From Ariolimax columbianus (taxonomy: Eukaryota > Mollusca > Gastropoda > Stylommatophora > Arionidae), in contig JAVGWX010000008.1 of the NCBI GenBank assembly GCA_036924085.1, positions 55,640,814 through 55,704,813 on the forward strand: DNA of 64,000 nt. Reading direction: 5' to 3'. Shown one piece after another: positions 34,151 to 45,400 of the stretch. Both the position numbers and the translations under genes were made by a program. The notes beneath the pieces were generated by a model that saw only the letters and a list, made by a program, of their open reading frames with translations, made no database searches and was not told the origin of the DNA. Numbering within the stretch: position 1 is the first letter of the stretch; every line of letters starts with the position of its first letter.

Positions 34151-37100
34151 CCTAAGGGAACATTATTATGTTAGTCTACTAACATGTGGATAGTAAGATA
34201 TTTTTTTAAGACAGTAAATCTCCAAGTTGGTTATCATCTGTTGATTTGTAACTAGTAAGATCTTATGTAGGAGATTAAAGCTCAGTATCTGACTTCTAAC
34301 ATGTGGATAGTAAGATAATATGTAGATCATTAAATCCTGGTGTCCCTTCAGGTCGGAGTGGCTGCACCACAGCTTCTGTCTCAGCGCTGCGTCCTCTGGT
34401 AACTGATTTCACTAAAACATGAAGTCTGTTAACATGGTGACAGTAAAATGCTATGTAGGACATACGTTTTTGTGTTGGACTGTTAATTTATGGATTCTAT
34501 CGTATTATATAGGACTGTAAAGTTTGGTGGCCGTCTACATCTGTTGCTATGTGGAAAGAAAGATATGTAAGGTATCAAATCTCAGTGGCGGTCTGTTAAC
34601 ACGTGGATAGTAAGAAAATATGTAGGGTTTCAAATCTCAGTGGTGGTCTCTGTTATCATGTAGATAGTAAGATACTATGTAGGGTATCAAATCTTGTTGT
34701 TGGTCTATTAACATGGGAATGGTAAGATTATATGTAGGGTATCAAACCTCGGTGCTGATCTGTTAACATGGGAATGGTAAGATAATATGTAGAGTATCAA
34801 ATCATGGTGCTGGTCTGTAAATTTGTGGATGATAAGTTAATATGTAGGATATCAAATCTCGTTGTTGGTCTGTTAACGTGGGGATGGTAAGATAATATGT
34901 ATGGCAGTAAAGCTCAGTGTTATTCTGGCATGTGGATTTAAAGATAAAATGTAGGACATTGAAGCTTGTGTGGATCTATTTATATGTGATTAGTAGGATA
35001 ATATGCACGACATTAATAGACATGGTCAGTTTGTTTAGATGTGAAAAGTAAGATACTATATGGGACAGTAAAGCTTGTTGTAGGTCTACATCTTTTGCCT
35101 TGTGAATATCAAGATAATATTTAGGACAATAAACCTCGGTGTCATTCTGTTTCCATAGTGATAGTCAGATAATAAGATAATTAAGCCTATTGCTATCTCT
35201 TTATTTGTGGAACAGAAGATTATTTTTGTTTTTGTTTTTTGCGATAAGGCTCAGTGTGGGTCTATTAATAATTTGATTAGAAACATTTTTTTTACAACAC
35301 TACAGCTCGGTGTTTGTCTGTTGACATGGAGACAGCAGGAAGCCGTTATAACATTCAGTCTTGGTGTCTGTCTGTTTACAAAACGAAGGTAAGACACTGT
35401 AAAGGACATTAAAGCTTGATATTTGCCTGTTAACATCTGGGTATGAACAGGATATGTAGGACAATAAAGCTCAGTGTTGGTATGTTAACGTGTGGAAAGT
35501 AAAATACTATGTAGGGCATCACCGCTCATTTTTGGTCTGTTTACCTGGGGGTAATAATATACTATATAGGATACCTAATCATGATGTTGGTCTGTTTTCA
35601 TGTGGATAGTGATATAATATATACATCATTATATCTCGGTTGCTGTGTATTAACATTTGGACATTAGGAAAATATGTAGGACATGAAAGTTCACTGTTGG
35701 TGTGTTAACAAGTGGATAGTATGATGCTATATAGCAAAGTAAAACTTGCTGTCATTCTGTAAACAAGTGGATAGTATGATGCTATGTAGCAAAGTAAAAC
35801 TTGCTGTCATTCTGTAAACAAGTGGATAGTATGATGCTATGTAGCAAAGTAAAACGTGCTGTTGTTCTTTTAACAAGTGGATAGTATGATGCTATGTAGC
35901 AAAGTAAAACTTGCTGTCGTTCTGTTAACAAGTAGATAGTATGATGCTATGTTGCAAAGTAAAGCTTGCTGTTGTTCTGTTAACATGTGAAAAGTAAAAC
36001 AATATGTTGGACATTAAAGATTCCTATGAGACTGCTAGCTTCTGGACAGTAAGATAACATGTAGGACATTAACAAATAAGAATGGTTTGTTAACATGCAA
36101 ACAGTTTAATAGTACATGGGACAATAAAACTCAGTGTCTGTCTGCTAACAGTTGTAGAGTAAGATACTACGTAGGTCATCTATGCTAAAAGCTCGGTGTT
36201 TGTTTATTAACATGTGAACAGTAAGATATTATTTTTAACAGTTAAGCTCAGCATCTGCCTGTTAACATGTAGTTTGCAATATATTATATATTGCACTAAA
36301 ATGAGGTGTTGGTCTGCTTCTGTTGACAGTAAGATACTTTATAGGACATTCAAGCTCTGTGTTGGTTTGTTTACATTGAGGCAGTGAGAAACTGTGTAGG
36401 ACATTCAAGCTCTGTGTTGGTTTGTTAACATTGTGACAGTGAGAAACTATATAGGACATTCAAGCTCTGTGTTGTTTTGTTAACATTGAGGCAGTAAGAA
36501 ACTGTGTAGGACATTCAAGCTCTGTGTTGATTTGTTAACATTGTGGCAGTAAGAAACTATGTAGTGCATCAATGCTCTGGATCAGTCTTTAACATCTAGA
36601 GAGTAGATAGTGTATAGCACATTAAATCTAGAGTTGGTTTGTTAATATGTGGATTGTAAGATTTTATGTAGGACATTAATGCTTTCTGTCTGATAACATT
36701 GGGATTGTACAATATTTTGAATGACAATAAAGCTTAATATTGGTCTGTTAATATACAGATAACAAATTACTATGTAGGACTGTAATGTTTTGTATAAGTG
36801 TACATCTGTTTACATGGGATAGTACGATACGTTATGGGACAATACAGTTTATTATATGTATGTTAATATTCTAACAGTAAGGTATTATATAAATGACTGT
36901 TAGCATGTGTTTAGGTAGATACTTTGTGGGACACTAAAACTTGATGTTGGCATGTTAACTTGTGGATAGTAAGATGCTATATATAGGACCTTAAAACTTG
37001 ATGTAGCATAGTAAGATGCTAATTAGGACTATAATGCCCAGGGTAGGTATGTTAACATGTGCATAGTAAGATACTAGCTAGGACTGTAATGCCTGAGGGT

Positions 37101-37855
37101 GAGTTTGTTAGCATGTGGATAGTAAGATACTAGCTAGGATTGTAATGCCCAGGGTGGGTTTGGTAACATGTGGATAGTAAGATACTAGCTAGAACTGTAA
37201 TGCCTGAGGATGAGTTTGTTAACATGTGGATAGTAACATACTAGCTAGGACTGTAATGCCCAGGGTGGGTTTGTTAACATGTAGATACTAGCTAGGACTG
37301 TAATGCCTGAGGGTGAGTTTGTTAATATGTGGATAGTAAGATACTAGCTAGGACTGTAATGCCCACGGTAGGTTTGTTAACATGTAGATACTAGCTAGGA
37401 CTGTAATGCCTGAGGGTGAGTTTGTTAATATGTAGATAGTAAGATACTAGCTAGGACTGTAATGCCCAGGGTGGGTTTGTTAACATGTGGATAGTAAGAT
37501 AATAGCTAGGACTGTAATGCCTGAGGGTGAGTTTGTTAACATGTGGATAGTACGATACTAGCTGGGACTGTAATGCCTGAGGGTGAGTTTGTTAACATGT
37601 GGATAGTAAGATGCTAGCTAGGACTGTAATTCCTGATGGTGAGTTTGTTAACATGTGGATAGTAAGATACTAGCTAGGACTGTAATGCCCAGGGTGGGTT
37701 TGTTAACATGTGGATAGTAAGATACTAGCTAGGACTGTAATGCCCAGGGTCGGTTTGTTAACATGTGGATAGTAAGATACTAGCTAGGACTGTAATGCCG
37801 AGGGTGAGTTTGTTAACATGTGGATAGTAAGATAATATTTCAGACATTAATGCTT
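34151..37855 (+). repeat. unit 4 minisatellite, ~55 bp monomers
   Basis: As unit 3, but with five copies of the atgatgctatgtagcaaagt monomer (about 35705-35975) and about fifteen ctagctagga monomers (37070-37830), some shortened by internal deletion (gtagatactagctagg). Confidence 0.9.
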
Positions 37856-39990
37856 ATTGTCAAGTCTCTATATTTTATCAATTGTAGTGATGTGAATGCT
37901 TGCTTCTGGTGGTAAAACTGGAAGAGTTCAAAACCTAGTCCTCTCATACCCCAGTCTCTGTTTTGTAGCCTGTGGAGTATAAAACATAGATAGGAATGGT
38001 TCAAATACCGATTTAGAACAAAATCAAGAACTTAACTTCTGTTATGACTTACACTGCCTTTATCAGGTACAGCAGTCAATACAAATAAGAATATCAAACC
38101 TATCATAGCATTGCATTGAGTAGGAGCTGGTTTATTTTCCAGATGTTTTATAGTCTTGCATTTACCTTTTTTCCATGACTTTTCCAACACAGCTGAGCAG
38201 GCTTTTTGTCCTATAGCTTTCCTTGCTTGTCTTCACCTTTTTTGGTTTTCTGATTGGGATAATGATAGCCTTCCGCCACAGGTCTGGGATCCTACCCGTG
38301 CTCCATTATTGATTACAGATTTTCAGGAGTCTTCTTCTTGACCCTTGATCTAGGTTTTTAATCATGTGATGCCATCTTTTCCTGGAGCTTTCTTGTTTTT
38401 CAGTTTCTGAATAGCAGTGTTTATCTCTACTATTATGAATGATGCCTTCATTCAGGGATCCGCATTCTGTGTCTTCAGGTTCTCTTTTATCTCTTTTCTG
38501 ACCTCTAGTTTGCGTTCTCATGTCAATGTTGTAGTACGCTCCTCTCTGAAAAATTCAGCCAGGATGTTTGCTGCCATTTTCCCTGTATGATGTTTCTCAT
38601 TTTCCTTAATGACTGTCCTCCAATGGCTCCCTCTGGTTTCTTCTTTTAATGCTCTTATCAGCTTCCAGAAATTACTTGTACCTCTTTCCATGCTTAGGCT
38701 TTCAGTCTTTTCCTGCCAATTTCTTTGGATCTCACTATTCTTTGACTCTATGAATGTGTTTTTAATTTTGCTCTGTTTCCCTGTTTTTATCTGGTGAAGG
38801 ATGTTTTTTCATGGTATCTCTTGTCTCACTTAGTTCTTTGTGCATTTTGCCTAGTTTATTGCTCCAATAGGGTTTATAGGTTTTCCGTTTTCCACATGGA
38901 TTTGATTAATTTACTGCCTGGATGATAGCCTCCGTCATGATGGTAACATTTTTATTTAAATTTTTGGCATGGGATATATTTTCACAGAGTTTATTTACAT
39001 TTTCTCTAAATAGAATCCAGTTTGCTCCTTTGAAATTCCAGCGTGGGTGCATATCTGTTATCTCTGTTTGTCCCATATTACATATTTCTAAAGTGATTGG
39101 GACATGGTCGCTTCCATCCAGTTGGCTGTTGACTGTTCTTGCTGTTAGTCGGTGAAGGTCGTCCGTTGCCATCGCAAGGTCTGGAGTACTCATTTTTTTC
39201 CATATTCTAGAGTACTATGTGTGCCTATCGTCTCGCCTATTTATTAAGATGACTTTGTTTTCCATCATCTAATCTTCTACCCCCCGTCTCTCTGGTCCAT
39301 TGTTTTGTAGCCCCAGTTTGGGGTGCGACTGTTAAAATCTCCCACTATGAGGTGTCTCGACTCTTCAATTTTGACTTTGTATATTGCCAGAGCTGTGGCC
39401 GGTGGACTATAGCAGTTTGTTATCATTGAGTCTCATGTGATGTATTTTAATTCATCTGGAGGGGACGGCGTGGCCTAGTGGTTAGGTGACACTGCTCACA
39501 ACTCATAAAAAAATAATAAATTCATCTGGTCCAGATCTATTTGTTTCAACTGCTGGTAAAGAGTCTTTTACAAGTGTTATTATTCCTCCTTTAGTTCTTT
39601 TTTCCCTATCTTGACGGAAACTTTCATATCTTCGGATGAACAATTTTGAGTTTCTATTAGGTGTGTTTCCTGAATACACATAATGTCTATATCGTTTTCT
39701 TTAAGAAATTCTTGCAGTTCCGAGTTCGGGTTTTTTGTTTCTCACGCCCTCTGCATTCCATTGTACCACTTTCAGGTTCCCAGTTTGTTGATCAGCCCTA
39801 CTATTCTGCCTCCCCCTGTAGGAGAGACACCATGACGATAGGGTAGACTGTCGCTTGACCATATCCTGTTGGTGCGTGTGTGTCCTGATTTGTCCCGGTC
39901 CCTGAGCCGTAGCTGACACACTCCGTCTACGGCAGTTAGGGTTGGGTTTTCTGTTTTGGGTTGTCTCCCATAGCCTTTCCATCTCCCGAT
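37856..39990 (-). pseudogene. unit 4 antisense LINE 5' part, near full extent
   Basis: Matches unit 1 over RT fingers, linker and endonuclease, including the SINE insertion. The endonuclease amino end (KVVQWNAEGVRNKKPEL) is at about 39790-39740. Identity with unit 1 ends at 39990 (minus-strand IGRWKGYG), after which the minus strand continues into sequence absent from unit 1. Confidence 0.8.
39460..39518 (+). mobile_element. tRNA-headed SINE insertion, unit 4 copy
   Basis: Same insertion as 22685-22743, one base different (actgctcac for acggctcac), with the same aattcatctgg repeats at 39449-39459 and 39519-39529. Being at the identical site, it was copied with the array and is not a second insertion. 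Confidence 0.75.
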
Positions 39991-40399
39991 AGTACCTCCA
40001 AGGCAGTAGGTTGGTTTGTCTACCGTGGTTTCCTTTCCGTGGCTAGATCAAATAGCGGCTCTTACCCGCTTGGTGTAAACGTCATAGGACACATGGGGTA
40101 TTTCAGTGGGGAAAGCAGTGCCACCAGAAAGCTGCCCAGCCCGAGCGACAACATGTTTGCACCTTTCAGTCCAACACATCCGACTTCAGCAAGCATTTTT
40201 TGAGTACCGGGTTAGCATTCCCTCTTCGATCTCTTCTCCTTAGCCAGTCTACCCTGCTGCAGCCTGTTATCCAGGATCACCGCGTGGAGGTGTAGAAGGG
40301 TATTGGCAGCCCTGGTTCGCTGGCCCTGAGGCTAGCAGTCAGCTATGGGTCGCTGACCACTGCAGCTCATGCGCTGCTCCACGTCCTCCAGGTCCTCGC
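39991..40399. other. right flank of the macrosatellite
   Basis: Possibly LINE 5' untranslated sequence on the minus strand, because it directly continues the unit 4 LINE. An open stretch at 39961-40203 on the plus strand has no domain character. Confidence 0.35.
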
Positions 40400-41780
40400 C
40401 ATCGATGATGATTGGGTCATCGTTAGTGAAGCGGTTACGCGTGACGTTTTGTATTGAAGGTGTTCACCCTCGAGGCCAGTTGTTCTCCCTACTTTATTAA
40501 CCATAGCTACCATCTGGTTGAGGTCTTTGTTTCTGTGATGAGCACTAAATCATCCTGATGCGATAGGATCCCCCTGACAAACACCTTTCTGGACGGATTC
40601 TATTAACGACTTTTGAAAGTGGGGACAGGTTTTCGTACTTTCTTCAATAGTAGTTAGCAAGGATTTTGACATAGTCAGAAATAATGCCTTGGACCAGCAG
40701 CGAGTGGCAGACGAAACGTGGCTGTACAGAGCCGAATGCTTTCTTATAATCGAAAATAGGTGACGATTAAAGGAGTTTGATTCTCTCTGGGTGTTTCAAT
40801 TAGACGACAGCAGATTGAGATGTGGTTCATCGGTGGGTAGCTTGGAGAAGGTGACGCATCCTAGCAAGTATACATTTAGTATAGATGTGCAAGGGACAGG
40901 CGAGTATACATTTAGTATAGAGGTGACCAGGACAGGCGAGTATACATTTAGTAAAGAGTTGGCCGGGACAGGACAGTATACATTTAGTATAGAGTTCACC
41001 GGGACAGGCCAGTATACATTTTGTTTAGAGTTGGCCGGGACAGGCGGGAGTTTCCAATGCATTCATCGTCTTCTTTTCTATGCAGACACGTATTGTGTTG
41101 GAGTTACCAGAGACTGAAGGTATCGGTCCTAGGGCTGGATGGAATGGTAGTCCACACGCTTTGAGGTCATCTGCAGTGATGTTATCTACATCGAGTGATT
41201 TCTTAGGCGGCCACTCTCAAGGGCGTGGCTCATTTTTTAGGGTAGGAAGTTTGGAAAGGGGTGAAAGTGGGGTGTGATGGGTGGAAGGTCAGATTACCTG
41301 AATAAATCGGTGTAATACTCATTGATGATCTTCTCCATGTCTAGTCTAGATGTAGTTCGGGACCCTCCAGGCGCTTTCAGGCAGGGACTGGCATAGTGGT
41401 GCTCGGAGATGTGCTGAGAAGATAGCTTTACGCTACATAGTGGCTATACCGATGCAAAGAGGTGCTGGCGGGCAAACTCTTCTTTGAGTTTTTGACGGCA
41501 CAGTGAGATGAAGGCATTGAAAGCTGCATTGTTGAGATCCATTTTGTGCCTCTCTTCCAATAATGCTCGGGAAGCTTGTGATATTCTATTATTTTTATGG
41601 TTTGGTGGTGGGCGGTTTTATTTTGGGGCTGATTTTCTGATGGTTTTGAAGTTGGATAGAATGTGGTCTATTTCGTGTCTGCGTTGTCCGCATTGGATAT
41701 AAGTGCGTGCATCTCTTGTGGAAGGCCATGCAAGGCATCAGAACTCCTGCTCCGCTTCTAGGTTTGATTAATTAAAGCGT
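40400..41780 (-). pseudogene. decayed LINE, endonuclease-RT linker to RT palm
   Basis: On the minus strand, in order: linker-like FQCLHLTVPSKTQRRVC near 41520, RT fingers-like LDVDNITADDLKACGLPF near 41180, a 36 bp minisatellite, RT motif A FDYKKAFGSV near 40755, then FVCHSLLVQGIISDYVKILA to about 40660 and DLEDVEQR near 40390. The order is correct for a LINE. There are many stops and frame changes. It is a different family from the RNase H LINE, because motif A reads FDYKKAF. Confidence 0.65.
40868..41047 (+). repeat. 36 bp minisatellite, five copies
   Basis: Units start at 40868, 40904, 40940, 40976 and 41012. Consensus begins gtatacatttagtatagag and ends ggacaggc. The period is a multiple of three, so both strands give a repeated 12-residue pattern without stops. 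That open frame is a by-product of the repeat, not evidence for a gene. It sits between the fingers and palm of the LINE relic. Confidence 0.9.
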
Positions 41781-41817
41781 TGTCTACGGATACCGGTGCC
41801 AGAATTCGTCGCGGGAG

Positions 41818-41957
41818 AACTCTCTCTATCTCTCTCCCTCTCTCTCTCTCCCTCTAACTGTCCTTCTCTTCCTCTCTCTCTCTCCCTCTCTCTCCCTCTC
41901 TCTCTCTTTCTTCCTCTCTCTCTCTCTCCTTCTCTCTCTCTCTCTCTCTCTCTCTCT
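41818..41957 (+). repeat. (CT)n microsatellite
   Basis: About 140 bp of CT-rich sequence with CCCT and TTCC interruptions. Confidence 0.9.
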
Positions 41958-41964
41958 GAAAGAT

Positions 41965-42310
41965 TCCCAACATCTACCGCGGTTAGACAGGACTACGTCA
42001 TTGCTTCTGATCTCTTCTGTTATGCTGCCGAATGATTCCTGGACCGCCTCACCTCTCAACACCATAGAACCACTATTGACCAAAGGTGCATCACTGACCT
42101 CGTCCACGCGGATGACATAGTCCCGCTAAGCCCGGATAGCCCAGCGCCGCAACAGTCTCTTGAGTATCTGGGTAGTACACCTAAAATATGGGACTATCGA
42201 TCTCATTGGCGAATACTAAAATTCAGTATCTTGGCTCCGATACAAGATCGCAGAACATAGCAGTTCGCGGTCAATGGTTAAGTTAGCATTTCTCTAAGTG
42301 ATTAGGACAT
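41965..42310 (+). pseudogene. LINE reverse transcriptase relic just upstream of the protease promoter
   Basis: Reads VRQDYVIASDLFCYAAE at 41983-42033 (usual form GVRQGCVIAPDLF), then ITDLVHADDIVPLSPDSP at about 42090-42145 carrying an altered catalytic motif C (HADD), then LGSTPKIWDY and ILKFSILAP. The right limit is unclear, but recognisable LINE sequence comes to within about 60 bp of the TATA box at 42353. Confidence 0.7.
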
Positions 42311-42352
42311 TCTGAAAGTACATGCAGGACTTAATGATGCTGTTGGCAATAG

Positions 42353-42362
42353 TATATAAAAG
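42353..42362 (+). promoter_or_regulatory. TATA box of the serine protease gene
   Basis: TATATAAAAG, 100 bp upstream of the protease start codon. It implies transcription starting near 42380-42388 (gtaagcaaacatcatcacc) and a 5' untranslated region of about 65-75 bases. Spacing and sequence fit a strong core promoter, common for highly expressed digestive enzyme genes (inference). Confidence 0.7.
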
Positions 42363-42452
42363 GACGGACTGTAAGCAAACATCATCACCTTTGTCAACAG
42401 ATCCCAGATCAGCCGTCTCAGAGTCACAGTCGATGAGACACTCATTGTCATT

Positions 42453-42483
42453 ATGAAGTTAATCGTATTTGTTTGCCTTCTGG
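42453..42483 (+). CDS. protease exon 1: start codon and signal peptide
   Basis: Codes MKLIVFVCLL plus the first base of codon 11. Donor gtaagt at 42484. The start is chosen because it gives a hydrophobic signal sequence at the right distance from the TATA box and splices in phase 1 into exon 2. Confidence 0.85.
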
Positions 42484-45400
42484 GTAAGTTGTATTTATTT
42501 AACTTAACTTAATTTAACTTCATTATACTGGTTTAGAAGGTTCTACAGAGTATAAATACAACCAGTTTATTCCACTCCACAAACGCTAAAAGTAATTGAA
42601 AGTATCCAATTTATTTTTGAACGCATTGACTAACCCTGCCTCAACCACATCCTTTGGCAATGCATTCCAAACACTCACCACTTTCTGACTAAGTAAATAT
42701 TTCATAATATTTAATTTTGACCTGTCATTAAACAATTTGAAGTTGTGCTCTCTTGTTCTTTGTAGCCGGTTGTACTTTGTAAAACTTGGTATAGTCTAAT
42801 GTATTATTTCTGTTAACTTAATTTATAAACCTGTATTAAGTCACTTCTAATTCCTGTCTGTTCTAGACACTGACCATAAGTGGTGCCTTATATTCTGTTT
42901 TGTTCCAAACAATTATCTAAACCTTAAACCATTTCTCAATTCGTCGGTTGTGCTTTCTTGTTCACTGTAGATGCTTATGTGTTGAAAACAGATACATGTG
43001 GCCCTTGAAGATGTCGTTTACCGTTTGTTATTCATCATCATCATGTAGCATATTTTTTGCCAGAACGCCGCCCACCTACCAGTAAGACACTCGATCCATG
43101 GGAAGCTCTCCCGCCTCTGCCGTGTCAAACCCAGAGCCTCTGTAATCTCCACTGTCCATCTTCTCAGTCTGCCGCTACCTTTTTTGCCAGATACCATTCA
43201 CTTCTGTGTTGTTCTTTCTAGGCTAATGTGACGTTTGATGTGGAGGTATGTTCATTTCCTGGACGTAATGTTGTTTAGTATTAATTCTTGTATCGAGACT
43301 CTGAATGATTTAATGCGTTTTTATGTTTCGCTATCCATGGCATTTTGAGCACACTCCTTTAGCATTTTAGCTCGAAGGATTCAATCTTCTTCGGTAGGGT
43401 TTCGGGTGCTGACCATGTCTTGCATTTGCACTGTGCCACAGGGAATTTGCAAGTCTTTAACATCTTGTTTTTGGTCATTCTGTAAGTGTTCTACTATTCG
43501 TTTTTCATTCTACTTAACCTCTATAGTGCCATTGTCATTTGTCTCTTTATTTATTTATGGCAATCTCCGTTGTTGATAAATAGTTAAGCCGAAATATTCA
43601 AAACTCGTGACGTTCTGAGCGTTATGCTTCTGCAGGATAACTTTAGGTCTGGTTTTCGCCATGTAAGTGATCATTGTCTAAGTCTTGTCAATGATCTTAA
43701 ATCGATTTTCTTCCTCGCTGCGAATTTACTATCAGCAACACTATTTAAAAACTCAACTGGTACTGTCACTTTGATTCTACAATCAACAATCACCCGACTC
43801 TTTCTTAAACGTATATTCAATTGAATCCATCTCAAGTGCCGTCACCAGAATTAAAGTTAACTGCAATTGATCTGCAACATTCTCCATCTCTTGTCCTGGG
43901 GGTACACACAGACTGTTGTTCATCCATCGTTTGATGTTACCCTCATACTTGTAATGTTGCCTACGTACTGCTCGATTGCCTTTACCTCTCCTATGGTTTT
44001 CACATGAGTGCTATATATTTGACTTTTTTCAAAATGTACGATTGGTCGGCTCTGAATGTCTTTCAATAGTTCTCTTTCCAGTCCTAGTTTTTCCATGACT
44101 TCTATTTGTTTCCATGAAACGCGACATATTTTCTTCATATGCCTGTAAAAAATATAAAGGGACATAAATGGAACGTCTGATACATGAGAAGTAGAAGTGT
44201 TGTTATTTGAGACATTATTTTGGCAGTTCCCCTATCCCGATTCCCCCTCTCCCACCTCTAAATACAAATTAAAAAACAGTTTTCTTCTCTATAATTTAAC
44301 TAACTTTTTTCTTCTCTGTAAGAGAACAAACCTCTCTCTCCTTTATTAATTAACAAATATATTTACCCTCTATTATAGAACAAACCTCTCTCCTGTCTAA
44401 AAATTAACAAATCTATTTTCTTTATATAAGATAAGAAGCCTACGTCATCTCTAAAGAATTACAAAGCCCTGACCAAATCACTGTCATATGACGTTGCCAC
44501 AAACCATATTATCAAATACAATCAAAGAATTAAAAAAAAGATTGACCTTCTGTATCTCTTCTCAAGCCTCCTCACTGGTAGCCCCAGGACCAGAGACACG
44601 TATCGTGAACGGTACGCCCGCCGCTCTGTTCGCCCACCATCACCAGGCCTCCATCCAGGTCAATCAAAATGGCGGCTGGTATCACATCTGCGGAGCTGTG
44701 CTCATTGTCAGGAACAAGGTAAGTTACAATATACACGTTCACGAAACGTATTCACAATCTAATCCATTTTGACAAACAAGTTGTTTACATTTACATGCAT
44801 TTCACATGTTCAACAGGTTCTACCGACAGTAACACACAAAACATTGATACTGCCCCTTTCATGTAGAGAACATTTTACAAATTACATGAAAATCTACAAT
44901 ACAAATAGCTAAAGCTAAAACACCTCAGCTAAACACGATAATACACAAGCGCGTATATTGAATCCGTTTCTCCTATAAAAGTAGTTAGATAAAAAAGAAA
45001 ACAAACGCTCAAAACTACGTCTTTCACACTTTAACTTTCAGCGTCAGTTCAAAGGCATCTTGTTTTGTTAGGCTAATGTCTGAACGTACAATACTTCATA
45101 GTGAAGGAAATTGACATACCATTTCTAGATCCCAATATGTAAAATGATAAAACATATGCGAACCAGGAACTATAACCACGCGAACTTACACATCGGCAAG
45201 CTAAACCGTCGCTGTTTGGCACTATTTTGACATGTGGCCTATGTTGTCAAGGATGTCCTCCCACCACGCCCCCAAGAGCAGGCTATAGACATCTATGCCA
45301 TGGTTCTACTCCCCTTCATATGGCCACCCACGCATTAGTTGGTTAGGTAATCGGGCTTATGGACGGTTATAGCGACGGGTCCTTGTCTTCTAAGCGTACT

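Larger units (their letters stand above)
16052..39990 (+). repeat. macrosatellite: four large direct units (~4.9-7.4 kb)
   Basis: Four head-to-tail units. The first shared base of units 1 and 2 is at 16052 and 23222. A LINE landmark recurs at 22147, 28692, 33593 and 38922, so spacings are 6545, 4901 and 5329 bp. Each unit has a 55-56 bp minisatellite block followed by an antisense LINE fragment. The array stops matching at 39990, where atctcccgat is followed by unique sequence. Units 2-3 and 3-4 share one deletion junction, while the unit 1-2 junction is full length. Sequence identity between units is very high by eye, with indels of whole 55 bp monomers. It could be a pericentromeric or subtelomeric satellite. 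No telomere repeat or CENP-B-like box was seen. Confidence 0.9.
42484..44566 (+). other. intron 1 (phase 1)
   Basis: About 2.1 kb, gtaagt to ctcaag. It holds a CR1-like LINE tail and further decayed LINE sequence, both antisense to the gene. Confidence 0.8.

Noticed and set aside
16190..39990. Regular ~55 bp repeats as a CRISPR array
   Set aside because: The repeats are contiguous with no unique spacers, the DNA is eukaryotic, and no cas genes exist.
40791..41117. 108-codon repetitive protein (YTFSIE repeats)
   Set aside because: Produced by a 36 bp minisatellite in a LINE relic; the reverse strand is equally open and there is no promoter or splice support.
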